DNA of 22,416 bases. It comes from Acanthamoeba lenticulata (Eukaryota; Discosea; Longamoebia; Acanthamoebidae). Of the stretch, positions 1-9,705 are shown in pieces. Where the stretch lies: positions 1-22,416 of the forward strand of contig NAVB01000366.1 in the NCBI GenBank assembly GCA_002179805.1, read 5' to 3'. The first letter of the stretch is position 1; every line of letters begins with the position of its first letter. The notes beneath the pieces were generated by a model. It did no database searches and was not told the DNA's origin. It saw nothing but the letters and a program-made list of their open reading frames with translations. The position numbers and the translations under genes are program-made.

Positions 1-20
1 CCCCCCCCTTGCAAATACAG

Positions 21-3000
21 GCATGTGACCCTTGAGGTGGCGCAACCAACAGGCAAGAGGAGGAAGGTCGTGGCGTTCGGGTCGAGTGGGAAGGACGGAG
101 CGAAGCGGCGCCAAGCAAAGCCGGACCTGTCCTTCATTGACGAGATGATCCGCAAGAGCGAAGCGAAGGAGAAGCGAAGGCAGGAAGGGAAAGACGATGG
201 CGACGGTGAAGACGGCAACCAGAGCGATGACGAGTTTTGCGTGGCTGACTATGACAGCGAGGACGAGGACGAGCAGCATAGGAAAGAAGCACAAGATGCA
301 AAGAAAGGCGAGACCAAGTCCAAGCTGGACATTCTCAAGGGTCTTTACAGCGACTCGCAGGAGGAAGAAGAGGATGAGGGAGAAGACGAACTGCAAGTTC
401 GCAAGGTACGAGCTCCCTCTTTTTCCTCTCCCTCGTCCTTCTCGTGACGCGTTGTGAGGGCATCCTGGACAGGTCTTCTACTGCAGTCGCACACACTCCC
501 AGCTGCGCCAGTTTGTTGGCGAGGTACGGACAAACTGGTGAGTGAGCTGCCGATGATGATGACGATGACAGATCGCTTGATGTGCTAAAGCGGCGCCTCT
601 TGCGTGTAGATCAAGCGCACTGAGTTTGTTGGTCGTATGCGCGTGGTGACCCTGGGCTCGCGAAAGAACCTCTGCATCAATCCACAAGTCAAGGTCCGTA
701 GCGACAAACGTCCCTCATTTTTCCACACACAACATGGACCTTTGCTCACACGCACACACCCCGTGCATGGCACGCAGAAACTGTCGAGTGTGAGTGCGAT
801 CAACGACCGCTGCCTCGACATGCAGAAGCAGAAGACGCTGGTGACTGGTGCGGCCGCTTGTGTGGAAACTCACAAACAAACAAACGAGTCTTACACCACC
901 ACACACTTGTGGCGCAGAGGAGCAAGGAGGGCTGGGCAACACCAAAAAGTCAGTCGTGCTCTCCAAGTGCGAGTGGTACGAGCAAGGTGCGCAGAAGCTC
1001 TACCGCGACCACGTCCTGGTACGACTCGAGTGCAAATGTGACCGGTCTATCAAAAGCGGATCTTGACGGATTCCCTTCGCCTCTCGCAGCTCAAGGTGCG
1101 CGACATCGAGGAGCTCGTGCAGCTCGGCGAGAAGCACAGGGCGTGCCCCTACTATGGCACGCGCGCCACCGTCCCGTCGGTCGAGGTGGGCGCCGCTTCC
1201 CCCTTGTTCATATCGACCGCTCGTCGACTTTGTGATTCTGACTGAGGGGAGGGGGAGGAAGGTTGTGGCGCTGCCATACAACATGCTCCTGCACAAGTCC
1301 ACGCGAGAGTCGGTTGGCGTGGAGCTCAAGGGCAACATCGTCGTCGTAGATGAGGCGCACAACCTGGTGGACGCCATCAACGAAATGTACTCGACGCAAC
1401 TCACTCTGCGGCAGGTGAGCAGCCACCACCGCGCACAACGATAATGATGGCTCCCTTGATGACCTTCTTTCAAACAGCTGTGTCAGGCTGAGTCGCAGCT
1501 CAACCAGTACAGGGAGCGCTACCAGAACCGGCTCAAGGCCAAGAACTTGGGCTACATACGCCAAATACTGGCCATCATCCGGGCCTTCATCAAGCTCCTC
1601 CAGAACCCCAACGCGTGGCCTCGTCCGCCGTCGTCGTCCTCCTCCACGTCGACAACAGCGTTGGCGCTGCCGGCTTTTGCTCAACACGCCACCCAGGAGA
1701 CGGAGGAGAAGTCGCAGATATGCGCCAGCAACGACTTCCTCTTTGCCACCAACATCGACAACCTGAACCTGTTCAAGATTGAAAAGTACATCCAGCGCTC
1801 TGAAATCGTGAAGAAGCTCAACGGCTTCGTCGAGAAGTACGAGTCCTCCGAAGTCCGCGTCAACGAAGACGGTACCGTCTATGAGCCTCCTCCAGCTGGC
1901 TGGCAACGTTCATGACATGTGAAACTGACATCTCTTTCACATGGGGCAGGCGAGGAGGTCGAGGCTGAAGGCCGGTCGCGACCGGCCATGGGCGCCGTCG
2001 AAGCCTTTCTGCTTTCCCTGACCAACGCCGACGCCGACGGGCGGCTCCTCCTGTCGCACAATCCCCGTATTTACTTGCTTCCCCCTTGAGGAGCTAGGAG
2101 CTATCCCTCAGACCTCATGTTCTGTGTTTGTGGATCGGCTCGCGCAGGAAAGGTGCACGAATCGAGCCTCAAGTTCATCCTCCTCAACCCGGCCAAGCAC
2201 TTTCGCGAGGTGGTGGCGGAAGCCCGCGCCGTCGTGCTGGCTGGTGGCACCATGCACCCGGTACGAGATCCACGACCGACTCCTGCTGATCCCAGACCAA
2301 AAGTGGCGGCTGACGTCGGGAGGAGGTGATGTTGTGCGTGTCTACAGATTCCCGACCTGGTCTTCCAGCTGTTTGGGCCCCAAGCCGAGGTGCCCGAGCA
2401 GCTCAGGCCAAAGCTGGCCGACCTGCGCTCGTTTTCCTGCGGTAACGATGATCCTAACCCGAGCAGATTGGCCACAACCAACCACTAATCTTCCCCCTCC
2501 GGTGTGTCCAGGCCACGTCATATCACACGAGAGCCTGCTTACGCTGTGCGTCGGCAGCGGCCCATGCGACGTGCCTTTCGACTTTTCGTGGCAGAACCGG
2601 TCCTCGACAGCCTTGGTACTCCTTTTCCCAATGATTGGTAGTAAGCCTTTGTGGTCATGTGGCTCACATGTGTCTGCTCCATCATAATGATGCTGATGAT
2701 GATTGAAAAGATCGAGGACCTCGGCCGGCTGGTGCTCAATTTTACCAACGTCGTGCCGGATGGCATCGTCATGTTCTTCCCGTCGTATCACTACGAGCAG
2801 CAGGTACCTACGGCCCAGACACTTAGCTTGGCTTTGATCATGAGCTGAGCCTTTACCTTGGTTTTGGCTGCAGGTAATGACGGCCTGGGAGGCGTCCGGC
2901 ATGCTGGCCAAGATCAACGCCAGGAAAAAGGCACGGCTGCGACGACCACAACAACATATGTTTCCATGCCTGGTTGTTATCTCATGCGAGCAACTGCAGG

Positions 3001-3662
3001 TGTTTCGTGAGCCCCGAGCGGCGTCGACGATCGCCCAGGTGCTGGAGGACTACCGCGCGACCATTGAGGCCAACCACCAACCGACGGGCAGCGGCGGCGC
3101 GATCCTCAGCGCAGTGGTGGGCGGCAAGATGTCCGAAGGCATCAACTTCTCCGACGGCCTCGGCCGGTGCGTGATCATGGTCGGCCTGCCCTACCCCAAC
3201 CCGCGCGATCCGGTGCTCGTGGAGAAGATGAAGTACATCAGCGCCAAGGCCGCGGCCGTGGCCGCCGGAGGACCTCCTGGGTCGGGCAGCGGCGCGGCCA
3301 CGACGGCGCGCCAGTATTACGAGAACGCGTGCATGCGGGCCGTGAACCAGTCCATCGGGCGGGCCATCCGCCACGCGGGCGACTACGCGACGATCCTCCT
3401 CGTGGACCAGCGCTTCATGCGGCCGGAGATCACGAGCAAGCTGCCTCGGTGGATCGCGGCCACCATGCCGCCGCGCTCGGGCGGGGCGCCAGGAGGACGA
3501 GCACCATCGTCCTCATCGTCTTCGGATCGCCGACCAGCGGAGCCGTGGACGTTTGCGGAGGCGTTCAGACTCTCGCGGCAGTTCTTCCTCGGCAAGAAGG
3601 ACCGCCAGGCAGCGATTGAGGCTCAACGGCGAGTTGCATCGTCTTCTTCGGCTTCTTCTTGA
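21..3662 (+). CDS. DDX11: DDX11/CHL1-family Fe-S DNA helicase, 5'-truncated
   Basis: Superfamily 2 helicase of the XPD/FANCJ/DDX11 group, which unwinds DNA in sister-chromatid cohesion and genome maintenance. Inferred exons: 21-405, 473-523, 610-693, 778-847, 918-1018, 1090-1185, 1262-1414, 1478-1907, 1950-2066, 2148-2260, 2348-2441, 2512-2615, 2711-2803, 2874-2930, 3000-3662. All junctions keep phase. Visible motifs are [11 protein letters not shown] (motif Ia region), the four Fe-S cysteines in NLCIN, NDRCLDM, SKCEWY and ACPYYG, the DEAH box at 1349-1360, [19 protein letters not shown], and motif [11 protein letters not shown] near 3348-3374. The acidic insert [14 protein letters not shown] before motif Ia is typical of DDX11 rather than XPD or FANCJ. 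The N-terminus with Walker A lies left of the window; bases 1-20 are the end of an intron. The junction at 1907/1950 is the least certain, because its donor is weak. The intron at 2931-2999 uses a GC donor. Confidence 0.93.
2931..2999 (+). other. GC-AG intron in the DDX11-like gene
   Basis: Sixty-nine bases starting GCACGG and ending CTGCAG. They separate the codons for ARKK from those for VFREP. In DDX11 relatives these stretches are contiguous (ARKK followed directly by IFQEP in the human protein). The segment is a multiple of three and has no stop, so it could be read through as 23 extra residues. Removing it restores the family alignment, so an intron with a GC donor is the better reading. 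Confidence 0.65.
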
Positions 3663-3772
3663 AGAATTCTGGTGACGTGTCGTCTGCGGTGAAAGCATGT
3701 TTTAGTTTAATAATGAAAAACGAACCACAACGTCCTCTTGTAATGACCGCACCAACACAGAGCTGAGGGACC

Positions 3773-6378
3773 ATGGCGGAAGGAGTGCTCTCGCCCGCGC
3801 AAGTGCGCGAGCTGGTGCGGGAGAACACGAGCTTGCGTGCGCGCGTGCGCTTGCTCCAGCTGCAGCTCGAGGACGAACAGCATCTGCGCGAGAAGCTCGA
3901 ACGGGAGCGAGAGCAAATGTTCCTCATGTACGAGGCTGAATTGCAGAACCTGCGGCGAAAGATCGAGATTTTAGAGGGCAACGATGAAGAGGACTGGGGG
4001 AACGAACAAGACTGGGCAGTTGCTGACCCCGAAGAAGTAGAAGATGCAAAGCCGACCCCAACTGACCCCGCAATACCAGCAGAAGAAGAAGAAGCGGACA
4101 CAAACGAGGAGGACGACATGGCTTCTGCACCAACCGACGCGGCGGTCGAGGCCTGGCTCGCCGCGCACTTCACGGAGGCGCAACGCCAAGCGCCGCTGCT
4201 CATGCATGAACTCAAGCGGCGGAGCGCAGCCGCGGCTGGCGTGCCGCACAAGGAGGCGGTGCCGGTGGGCAGCAGCAGCAGCAGCGGTAGCGGTAGCGAC
4301 AACAACGTTGAAAGCGAGCGGCCGCCTTCACCCTCGCCCTCGTCCGCGCCCTCGTCGTCGTCGTCGATCCACATACAGGACCTGCCGGTGGAGGTGCTCT
4401 GCGCGGTGTTTGCCGCGTTGGAGGAGCCCCGTGACGTCGTGGCCTGCTCGGCGACCTGCCGCGCGTGGGCCGCCGTGCTGGGCACCTTGTCCCCCGGGGA
4501 GAAGGACGGCGGCGAGGAGGCCTCCGCGGTCGAAGCCCTGTGGAAGACGATGGTGCGGTCCAACCGCAAGTGGCTGCGCCACAAGCCAGCGGCCGCGCTG
4601 GTGCCGCCACCGCACATGTCATGGAAGCAATACTATCGCGCGCGCAGCCACATCGGTACCTTGACGCCATGTGTTGTTAAGAGGCAAGCTCCTCGTTTGT
4701 AAACATTTCTTCTTCTTCTTCTTCTCCATTGGGACAGAGCGCAACTGGGCGCGGGGCCTGATGCTGGTGAGGGATATCTCGCTCGGCTCGACCGCCTACA
4801 GTTTTGACTTCAGCCCGGCCGCGGGCACGCTGACCTCGCTCGGCCCTGTACGCCTCCATCGCCCGCTGACGATGTCTTCCCCCGCCCGGGCGACGTCGCT
4901 GACCCGCGCATGCGTGGCGGCGGCGGTCTTGGGGGTCCGCAGACGAGCATCAACTTTTACGACGCCGTGACGGGCGCCGGCCAGGGCAAGATCAACCTGC
5001 GCTTCAGCCCGCTGTGCCACCAGCAGGCCGACCCGCTCCTGCTCGTGGGCGGCGCCGGAGGCAACGTCCACCTGTACCAAGGTATCACTCACGCACGGGC
5101 CTCTGGCCTCTGCCGCCGGCAGGCCATTGTCGAGCGCGCGCATGCGCACGTGGCTGACGGTCTGGGGCCGACCGGGCGAGCACACAGATGACGGAAGGCT
5201 GCTCTCGTCCTACGCGGTGCCGGTGAGACCGACGATGCTGGACGAGACGGACCCGACCCATACGCGCGTCTTCCGGGTGGCCTTCCACCCGCCCGCGGGG
5301 CGCTTCGTCTGCGCCACGGCCACGGCCGCGGTTCGTCCTCTTGCTTGCGGCCGCTGCTGCTGCTGCTGCGCCCGTGCGGGACGGCGTGGTGACGTTCCCT
5401 CTCTTCCCCCATGTGTGCGTGTGTGCGTGCATGCGCCAGCACCTGTGGGACCTGACCAGCAAGCAGCCGCTGTGGACGCTGCCGGTGAGCGCCAACACGA
5501 CGGCGTTGCACGTACGACGATTCATCCATCTTCACCCCTTCCCTTTGCGTGTTGAGGCCAAGAGGCCGCGCGCTGATCGAATCCCGTCGCGCGCAGTACG
5601 ACGCCCACAGGCTTCTCGTGGCATTGGCGGGGCAGGGCGTGAGCCTGTACGATCCCAAGAGCGGTGCGCGCCCCCAACCCTTGATCATCAAAGCTCGGCT
5701 CGGCTCGTCGGTCGGTCAGCTGATCAGGAACAACACGCGTACTGCAGGCGAAGTCGTGAGCACGTTCGGGCTGGACGAGATGGCCAGCTCGCTGGTGTGC
5801 CTGAACGACTTTTACGTGTTGACTTCCACCGCACACGAGTCGTTTTTGTATGATCTGCGCATGCCGCAGCACTTTGTGCGCCTTCCTCTCCTCACCTCAC
5901 CTCGCCTCTGCTGCCCGATCAACCCCATCACCGCATTGCTGACGTCAGCACACACGACGACGACAATGACGTCGGCAGCTGCGGCGCTACCTGTACGGCC
6001 CGTGCTGCGCGCACCCCGAGCTGGCGCGCGTCGTGTTCGCCTCGCCGGACTACCTGCGCCTCAGCTCCTACGACAGGCTCCTCACGCTAGACCAGCGTGC
6101 GTGTGCCACGCCCATTGCTCCCACCTCTTCTCCGCTGGTGAAGTGCTGACCTCGCGAGCTTCAACTTGAATCTTGGCCACAAACACACAGCGTTGGAGGG
6201 CGACCCGCTGTCGGCGTGGAGCGTGTTTATGCCAGCAGACGTCGCTCCGTGGCAGGTGCGCATGGACGAGGAGAGGATCGTGCTCGGACGCGGGCGCAGC
6301 CTCCAGATTTGGTCGTTTGTGCACGACACGCTCGAGCCAGCAGCGCGCAGACCCTTCTCCTGGCCTGCTCGCACCTGA
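3773..6378 (+). CDS. Coiled-coil / F-box / WD40-like repeat protein
   Basis: Predicted 615-residue substrate adaptor of an SCF-type ubiquitin ligase (inferred from architecture). Exons: 3773-4655, 4738-4847, 4943-5081, 5188-5330, 5440-5511, 5597-5663, 5748-5875, 5979-6096, 6191-6378; the phases join and the total is a multiple of three. Residues about 8-65 form a charged coiled coil (LVRENTSLRARVRLLQLQLE). An acidic linker and a Ser-rich tract follow. The F-box is at about residues 202-238 (IQDLPVEVLCAVFAALEEP, then SATCRAWAAVL). The C-terminal half has irregular beta-propeller-like strands: INFYDAVTG, NVHLYQDDGRLLSSY, AHLWDLTSKQPLWTL, VSLYDPKSGEVVSTF, LQIWSF. The ATG at 3773 is the first in frame and lies 110 bases after the previous stop. 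The intron at 5664-5747 is in frame and stop-free, so its removal rests on strand continuity. No named orthologue is recognised. Confidence 0.85.
4706..4728 (+). repeat. CTT microsatellite in an intron
   Basis: A short TTC/CTT run lies just before the acceptor at 4735-4737, in the first intron of the F-box/WD40 gene. It serves as the polypyrimidine tract. Nothing else is seen in it. Confidence 0.7.
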
Positions 6379-6461
6379 CCTGAATTAATTTTGTTAATGA
6401 AAACAAATTTCATCAAAAATTAAAGATTAAATATAAGTGAGTTGCTTTCTGCCGTTGCATC
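6379..6461 (+). terminator. AT-rich 3' end of the F-box/WD40 gene and promoter of the next gene
   Basis: An 83-base spacer that is strikingly AT-rich against its surroundings, with two ATTAAA hexamers near 6419-6434. ATTAAA is a common variant of the eukaryotic poly(A) signal. The same few dozen bases must also hold the promoter and 5' UTR of the downstream F-box/ankyrin gene. No TATA box is convincing. Confidence 0.4.
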
Positions 6462-7487
6462 ATGGACGAACCGGCCAGAAAGAAGTGCAAGGCGGTTGCC
6501 AGCCCAACGCCCACTGCCGGTGAGTTGGCTGCAGTAGCGGAGGAGGTGGGCATGGGGAACCTCATGGTGGAGCTCCTGGACTTAATCTTCCTGTTCGTAA
6601 ACCCTCTGTCTCGGTTGGCCTGCCGCGCCGTTTGCCACACGTGGCGCCAGACGCTTGTCGCCGGGCAGCCACACCGCCAGCTGCCACCTACTGACCCCCT
6701 CTTTTTCGCAGCTCGAGCTGCTGACAAGGGTTGGTTGTCCTTGCTCCAGTGGGCCCGCGCCAACGGCTGCCCGTGGGATTCGCTGGTCTGTAGCATGGCG
6801 GCCAGAGGCGGCCACCTGGCAATGCTCCAGTGGGCCCGCGCCAACGGCTGCCCCTGGACCCCAGCGGTCTTCCGTAAAGCGGCCAGAGGCGGCCATCGGG
6901 CAGTGCTCCAGTGGGCCCGCGCCAACGGCTGCCCGTGGGATTCGCTGGTCTGCGACGAGGCGGCCACAGGCGGCCACCTGGCTGTGCTGCAATGGCTGCG
7001 CGCAAACGGTTTCCCGTGGGGCGAGCAGACCTGCACTGGGGCGGCCAAGGAAGGGCATTTGGAGGTTCTTCAGTGGGCGCGAGCAAACGGATGCCCATGG
7101 AGCAAGCGCGTGTGTGCCCAGGCCGCCGGGGCAGGCCACCTGGCAGTGCTCCAGTGGGCGCGTGCCAACGGCTGCCCGTGGGACGAGAGCACATGCTATG
7201 CCGCCGCCAGGGGTGGCCATCTCGAGGTGCTCAAGTGGGCCCGCGCCAACGGCTGCCCATGGGACGAGTCGACCTGCGCACTGGCGGCCATGGGAGGTCA
7301 TCTCGAGGTGCTCCAATGGGCCCGCGCAAACGGCTGTACGTGGAATGCGCAGACCTATACCTACGCGACTGAACGAGGCCATCTGGAGGTGCTCCAATGG
7401 GCCCGCGCCAACGGCTGCCCGACCAGCTCAACCTGCGGCAGGAGTATGATCGCCCGCCGTGTTCGCCCCAACAGCACTTCTGGGTGA
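6462..7487 (+). CDS. Intronless F-box / ankyrin-like repeat protein
   Basis: A single exon of 341 codons. A basic start (PARKKCK) is followed by an F-box-like segment at about residues 29-65 (MGNLMVELLDLIFLF, LACRAVCHTWRQTL). Nine tandem 27-residue repeats follow, with the pattern LQWARANGCPW...AA.GGHLEV. The GHLEVLQW core is the ankyrin helix-turn-helix signature in the divergent form common in Acanthamoeba and in its giant viruses (mimivirus, pandoravirus). By family logic it is an SCF substrate adaptor with a repeat platform; the substrate is unknown. It has no introns, whereas the genes on either side have 8 and 11. The last repeat degenerates and the protein ends in a short basic Ser/Arg tail, so the array may have been cut or recombined at its 3' end. 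Confidence 0.9.
   Translation: MDEPARKKCKAVASPTPTAGELAAVAEEVGMGNLMVELLDLIFLFVNPLSRLACRAVCHTWRQTLVAGQPHRQLPPTDPLFFAARAADKGWLSLLQWARANGCPWDSLVCSMAARGGHLAMLQWARANGCPWTPAVFRKAARGGHRAVLQWARANGCPWDSLVCDEAATGGHLAVLQWLRANGFPWGEQTCTGAAKEGHLEVLQWARANGCPWSKRVCAQAAGAGHLAVLQWARANGCPWDESTCYAAARGGHLEVLKWARANGCPWDESTCALAAMGGHLEVLQWARANGCTWNAQTYTYATERGHLEVLQWARANGCPTSSTCGRSMIARRVRPNSTSG
6744..7430 (+). repeat. 81-bp coding tandem repeat, nine copies
   Basis: Units begin at 6744 and recur exactly every 81 bases, with the last at 7392. The CTCCAGTGGGCCCGCGCCAA core is nearly identical in most copies. The middle of each unit (repeat residues about 12-20) varies more. The register never slips, and the fourth unit is the most divergent (WLRANGFPW). 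Confidence 0.95.
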
Positions 7488-7518
7488 CTCTTTTGCCACC
7501 AACAAAAAAAATAACAAT

Positions 7519-7524
7519 AATAAA
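7519..7524 (+). terminator. Poly(A) signal AATAAA for the F-box/ankyrin gene
   Basis: A perfect AATAAA inside an A-rich stretch, 32 bases after the stop codon and only 29 bases before the start of the LanC-like gene. Cleavage would therefore fall at or beyond the next start codon, so the two transcripts probably overlap. Confidence 0.5.
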
Positions 7525-7552
7525 TAATTTAAATCAAGCCCAAGAAAGATCG

Positions 7553-9651
7553 ATGGCAGCATGCAGCGAAGAGCAAGAGCTGTGCTTTGCGAATGTGGCA
7601 CTTGAGCAGGGCTCAGAAGCCTACCTTGGACGGCAGGTCGAGCTTGAGGCACGGCTGCGACGGGCAATTGCAACCAACTTGCACACCCTCGACACGGCCT
7701 GCCCTCCTTCTCCCCAAGCGTGCGCCCCTTGCTTCCTTCTTCTTTCCTCTTCTTATGCTTTTCTTACGTTCTCAACCGAATCGGTACGACACCAACAGAA
7801 GACGGCACCAGGTGTATCACGGTGTGTAGAGAAGAATACCTCTTTGAAGCATCTTTCCGCATGGTATCAGCGAACTTAGGAAACCACATGACCGTGCAGG
7901 ACAGGGCGGGCTGGGCCTGCTTCACCTGCGGCTTTTCCAGGCAGCCACGGACGACCGCCAGCGCCAGGCCCACCTAGACGCAGCGCACCAGTACGCCAGT
8001 GCCGCCTGGCAAAAGTACGATGACGATCGTTGTGCCCTCTCCTCTGCCGGTTTCCTGAGGTCTCAACAACCCTGGGGGCCTTTGGCTCATGGCAGGTGCC
8101 GCGAGAAACTCGAGGGAGAGGAGGACGAGGTGGATCGGATCAGCAGCTTCCTGTGCGGCCAGGCCGGCGTCATGGCCCTCTGCGCCGTGGTGGCGCACTA
8201 CCGCAAACAGGAGGACTTGAGGTAAAAGACGGTCCATCTGGCCTCCCTCTCCCTGGTCTGCCTAGATTGCCATTTGACGGAGGTTCATGGCGCGCAGGAC
8301 GGAGATGGTGGAGCGGCTGCTTGACTGGCACCGCGAATGCCTCGACGAGCCCGAGTGCGAACTGCTCTATGGCCGCTCTGGTGCGTTCTCCTCTGTCTCG
8401 CCTCGAATGAGAAGCTCCTTCACCAGCTGTGTGACCTCCTCGGGCTTGCACCACGTCGCAGGCTACGTGTACTGTCTCGCATTCATCGACGCTAACATCG
8501 GGCGGAGCCTCTTGCCCGCTCGCTGGTCGGACATCGCACGTCGTGTGGTGCAGTCCATCGTCGCCTCTGGCCGTGACTACAGCCACTCGCGGTCCGGCCC
8601 TCCCTCCAATCCTTTGTCCTATTTGGGCTACCGATTGACTGGCGACGTCGACGCGCGCAGGCGGCACGAGTCGCCCCTCATGTACAAGTGGTACCACTCA
8701 GAGTACCTCGGGGCCGCCCACGGCCTCGCCGGCATCCTCCACACGCTGCTGTTCTACCCCGAGTTCCTATCCACGGTCCGTGTTTGGCCTTTGCCTTTGT
8801 CTAGTGTTCGTCTCACGTGCTCGCGGGCCTGGGTCCCGGGTCAAACGTCAGGACGACATGCGGGCCGTGTGCGCCTCGGCGGAATATCTGCTGCGCCTCA
8901 TGCAGCGCCAGGGCAACCTGCCCATGTGCCGTACGTACGAGTGTTGGCTTTGGCTGATGATGTGGTAAACATCTCACTGGGCTGGACGTGGGGAAGCAGA
9001 CGGGGACAACAGTCGGGCCCACTTGGTCCAGTGGTGCCACGGTGCCCCAGGCGGTCCGTATCCGTTTTCCTGTTGGCTGCTTGCTCTTCTCTCGAGGCAG
9101 CTGACTCGAGTTGCGGTTGCTCTCAACAGTGGTGGGCCTCTTCTGCCGGCTGCACGGGCTGACCCGGGACGAGAAGTGGCTTATCGAAGCCAAGCGCGCC
9201 GCTGAGCTCGTCTGGCGCGCGGGCCTCCTCAAGAAGTCCATTTCCCTATGCCACGGCGCTGTGGGCAACGCGTACGCAGCCCTGCCGCCCGTCCTTCTCA
9301 CCGGACGCCACCTCAGCTGAGCCCCACGCCCACAGGTACGCCTTTCTGAGCCTGTATCGCCACACGCACGACGAGGAGTATCTGCGCCGGGCCTCCGTGT
9401 TCATGCTCTGGTCTGTCGCGTCGCCAGAGGCCGCCAACATGCGCGAGCCCGACAGCCCTTATTCCCTCTTTGGTACGCGCAGCCTCCAAAAAGCTTGTGT
9501 GGCATCGAGGAGGACTGAAGCATGCGTGGGATGATTGTCACCAACAGAGGGCATGGCTGGAACCACGTATGGGTACGTGGAGGTGCTCCACGACCCACTG
9601 AACTCGGCCTTCCCGGCCTTCGACCCGCCACAACCCTTCGGGAAAGTCTGA
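7553..9651 (+). CDS. LanC-like protein (LANCL family)
   Basis: Predicted 424 residues. The eukaryotic LANCL family adds glutathione to dehydroalanine and dehydrobutyrine residues in damaged proteins (family knowledge). Exons: 7553-7719, 7799-7821, 7900-8014, 8096-8221, 8298-8380, 8462-8591, 8661-8775, 8852-8930, 9000-9053, 9130-9271, 9336-9472, 9548-9651. The summed length is a multiple of three. Landmarks in order are YHGQGGLGLLHL, FLCGQAGVMAL, LLYGRSGYVY, SPLMYKWYHSEYLGAAHGLAG, VQWCHGAPG, AGLLKKSISLCHGAVGNAYA, SPYSLFEGMAGT and the ending FPAFDPP. The zinc ligands of the family (Cys of WCHG, Cys-His of LCHG) are all present. Length is close to human LANCL1 (399). Exon 2 is a 23-base micro-exon. 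Introns 8381-8461 and 8592-8660 are in frame and stop-free. The 5' end before exon 3 is the least certain part. Confidence 0.92.
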
Positions 9652-9705
9652 GCTTCTTGTTTGGTTTTTATTTGTTTTAAAAAATATTATTTAAAAGAAT
9701 TTGGC
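9652..9705. other. 54-base tail-to-tail spacer, AT-rich
   Basis: Separates the stop of the LanC-like gene (+) from the stop of the PAS gene (-). It is almost all A and T. The minus strand carries a perfect AATAAA at 9672-9667, 34 bases past the PAS gene stop. The plus strand has no perfect AATAAA. The two 3' UTRs must overlap. Confidence 0.6.

Noticed and set aside
3565..4617. 350-codon open frame on the minus strand
   Set aside because: It lies antisense to the F-box/WD40 first exon and the end of DDX11, both of which have recognisable domains. Its Ser/Arg/Cys-rich composition is what a GC-rich shadow frame gives.
6582..7397. Long minus-strand and second plus-strand frames over the ankyrin repeats
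   Set aside because: An 81-base repeat is a multiple of three, so every frame that lacks a stop in one unit stays open through all units. These are shadows of the repeat.
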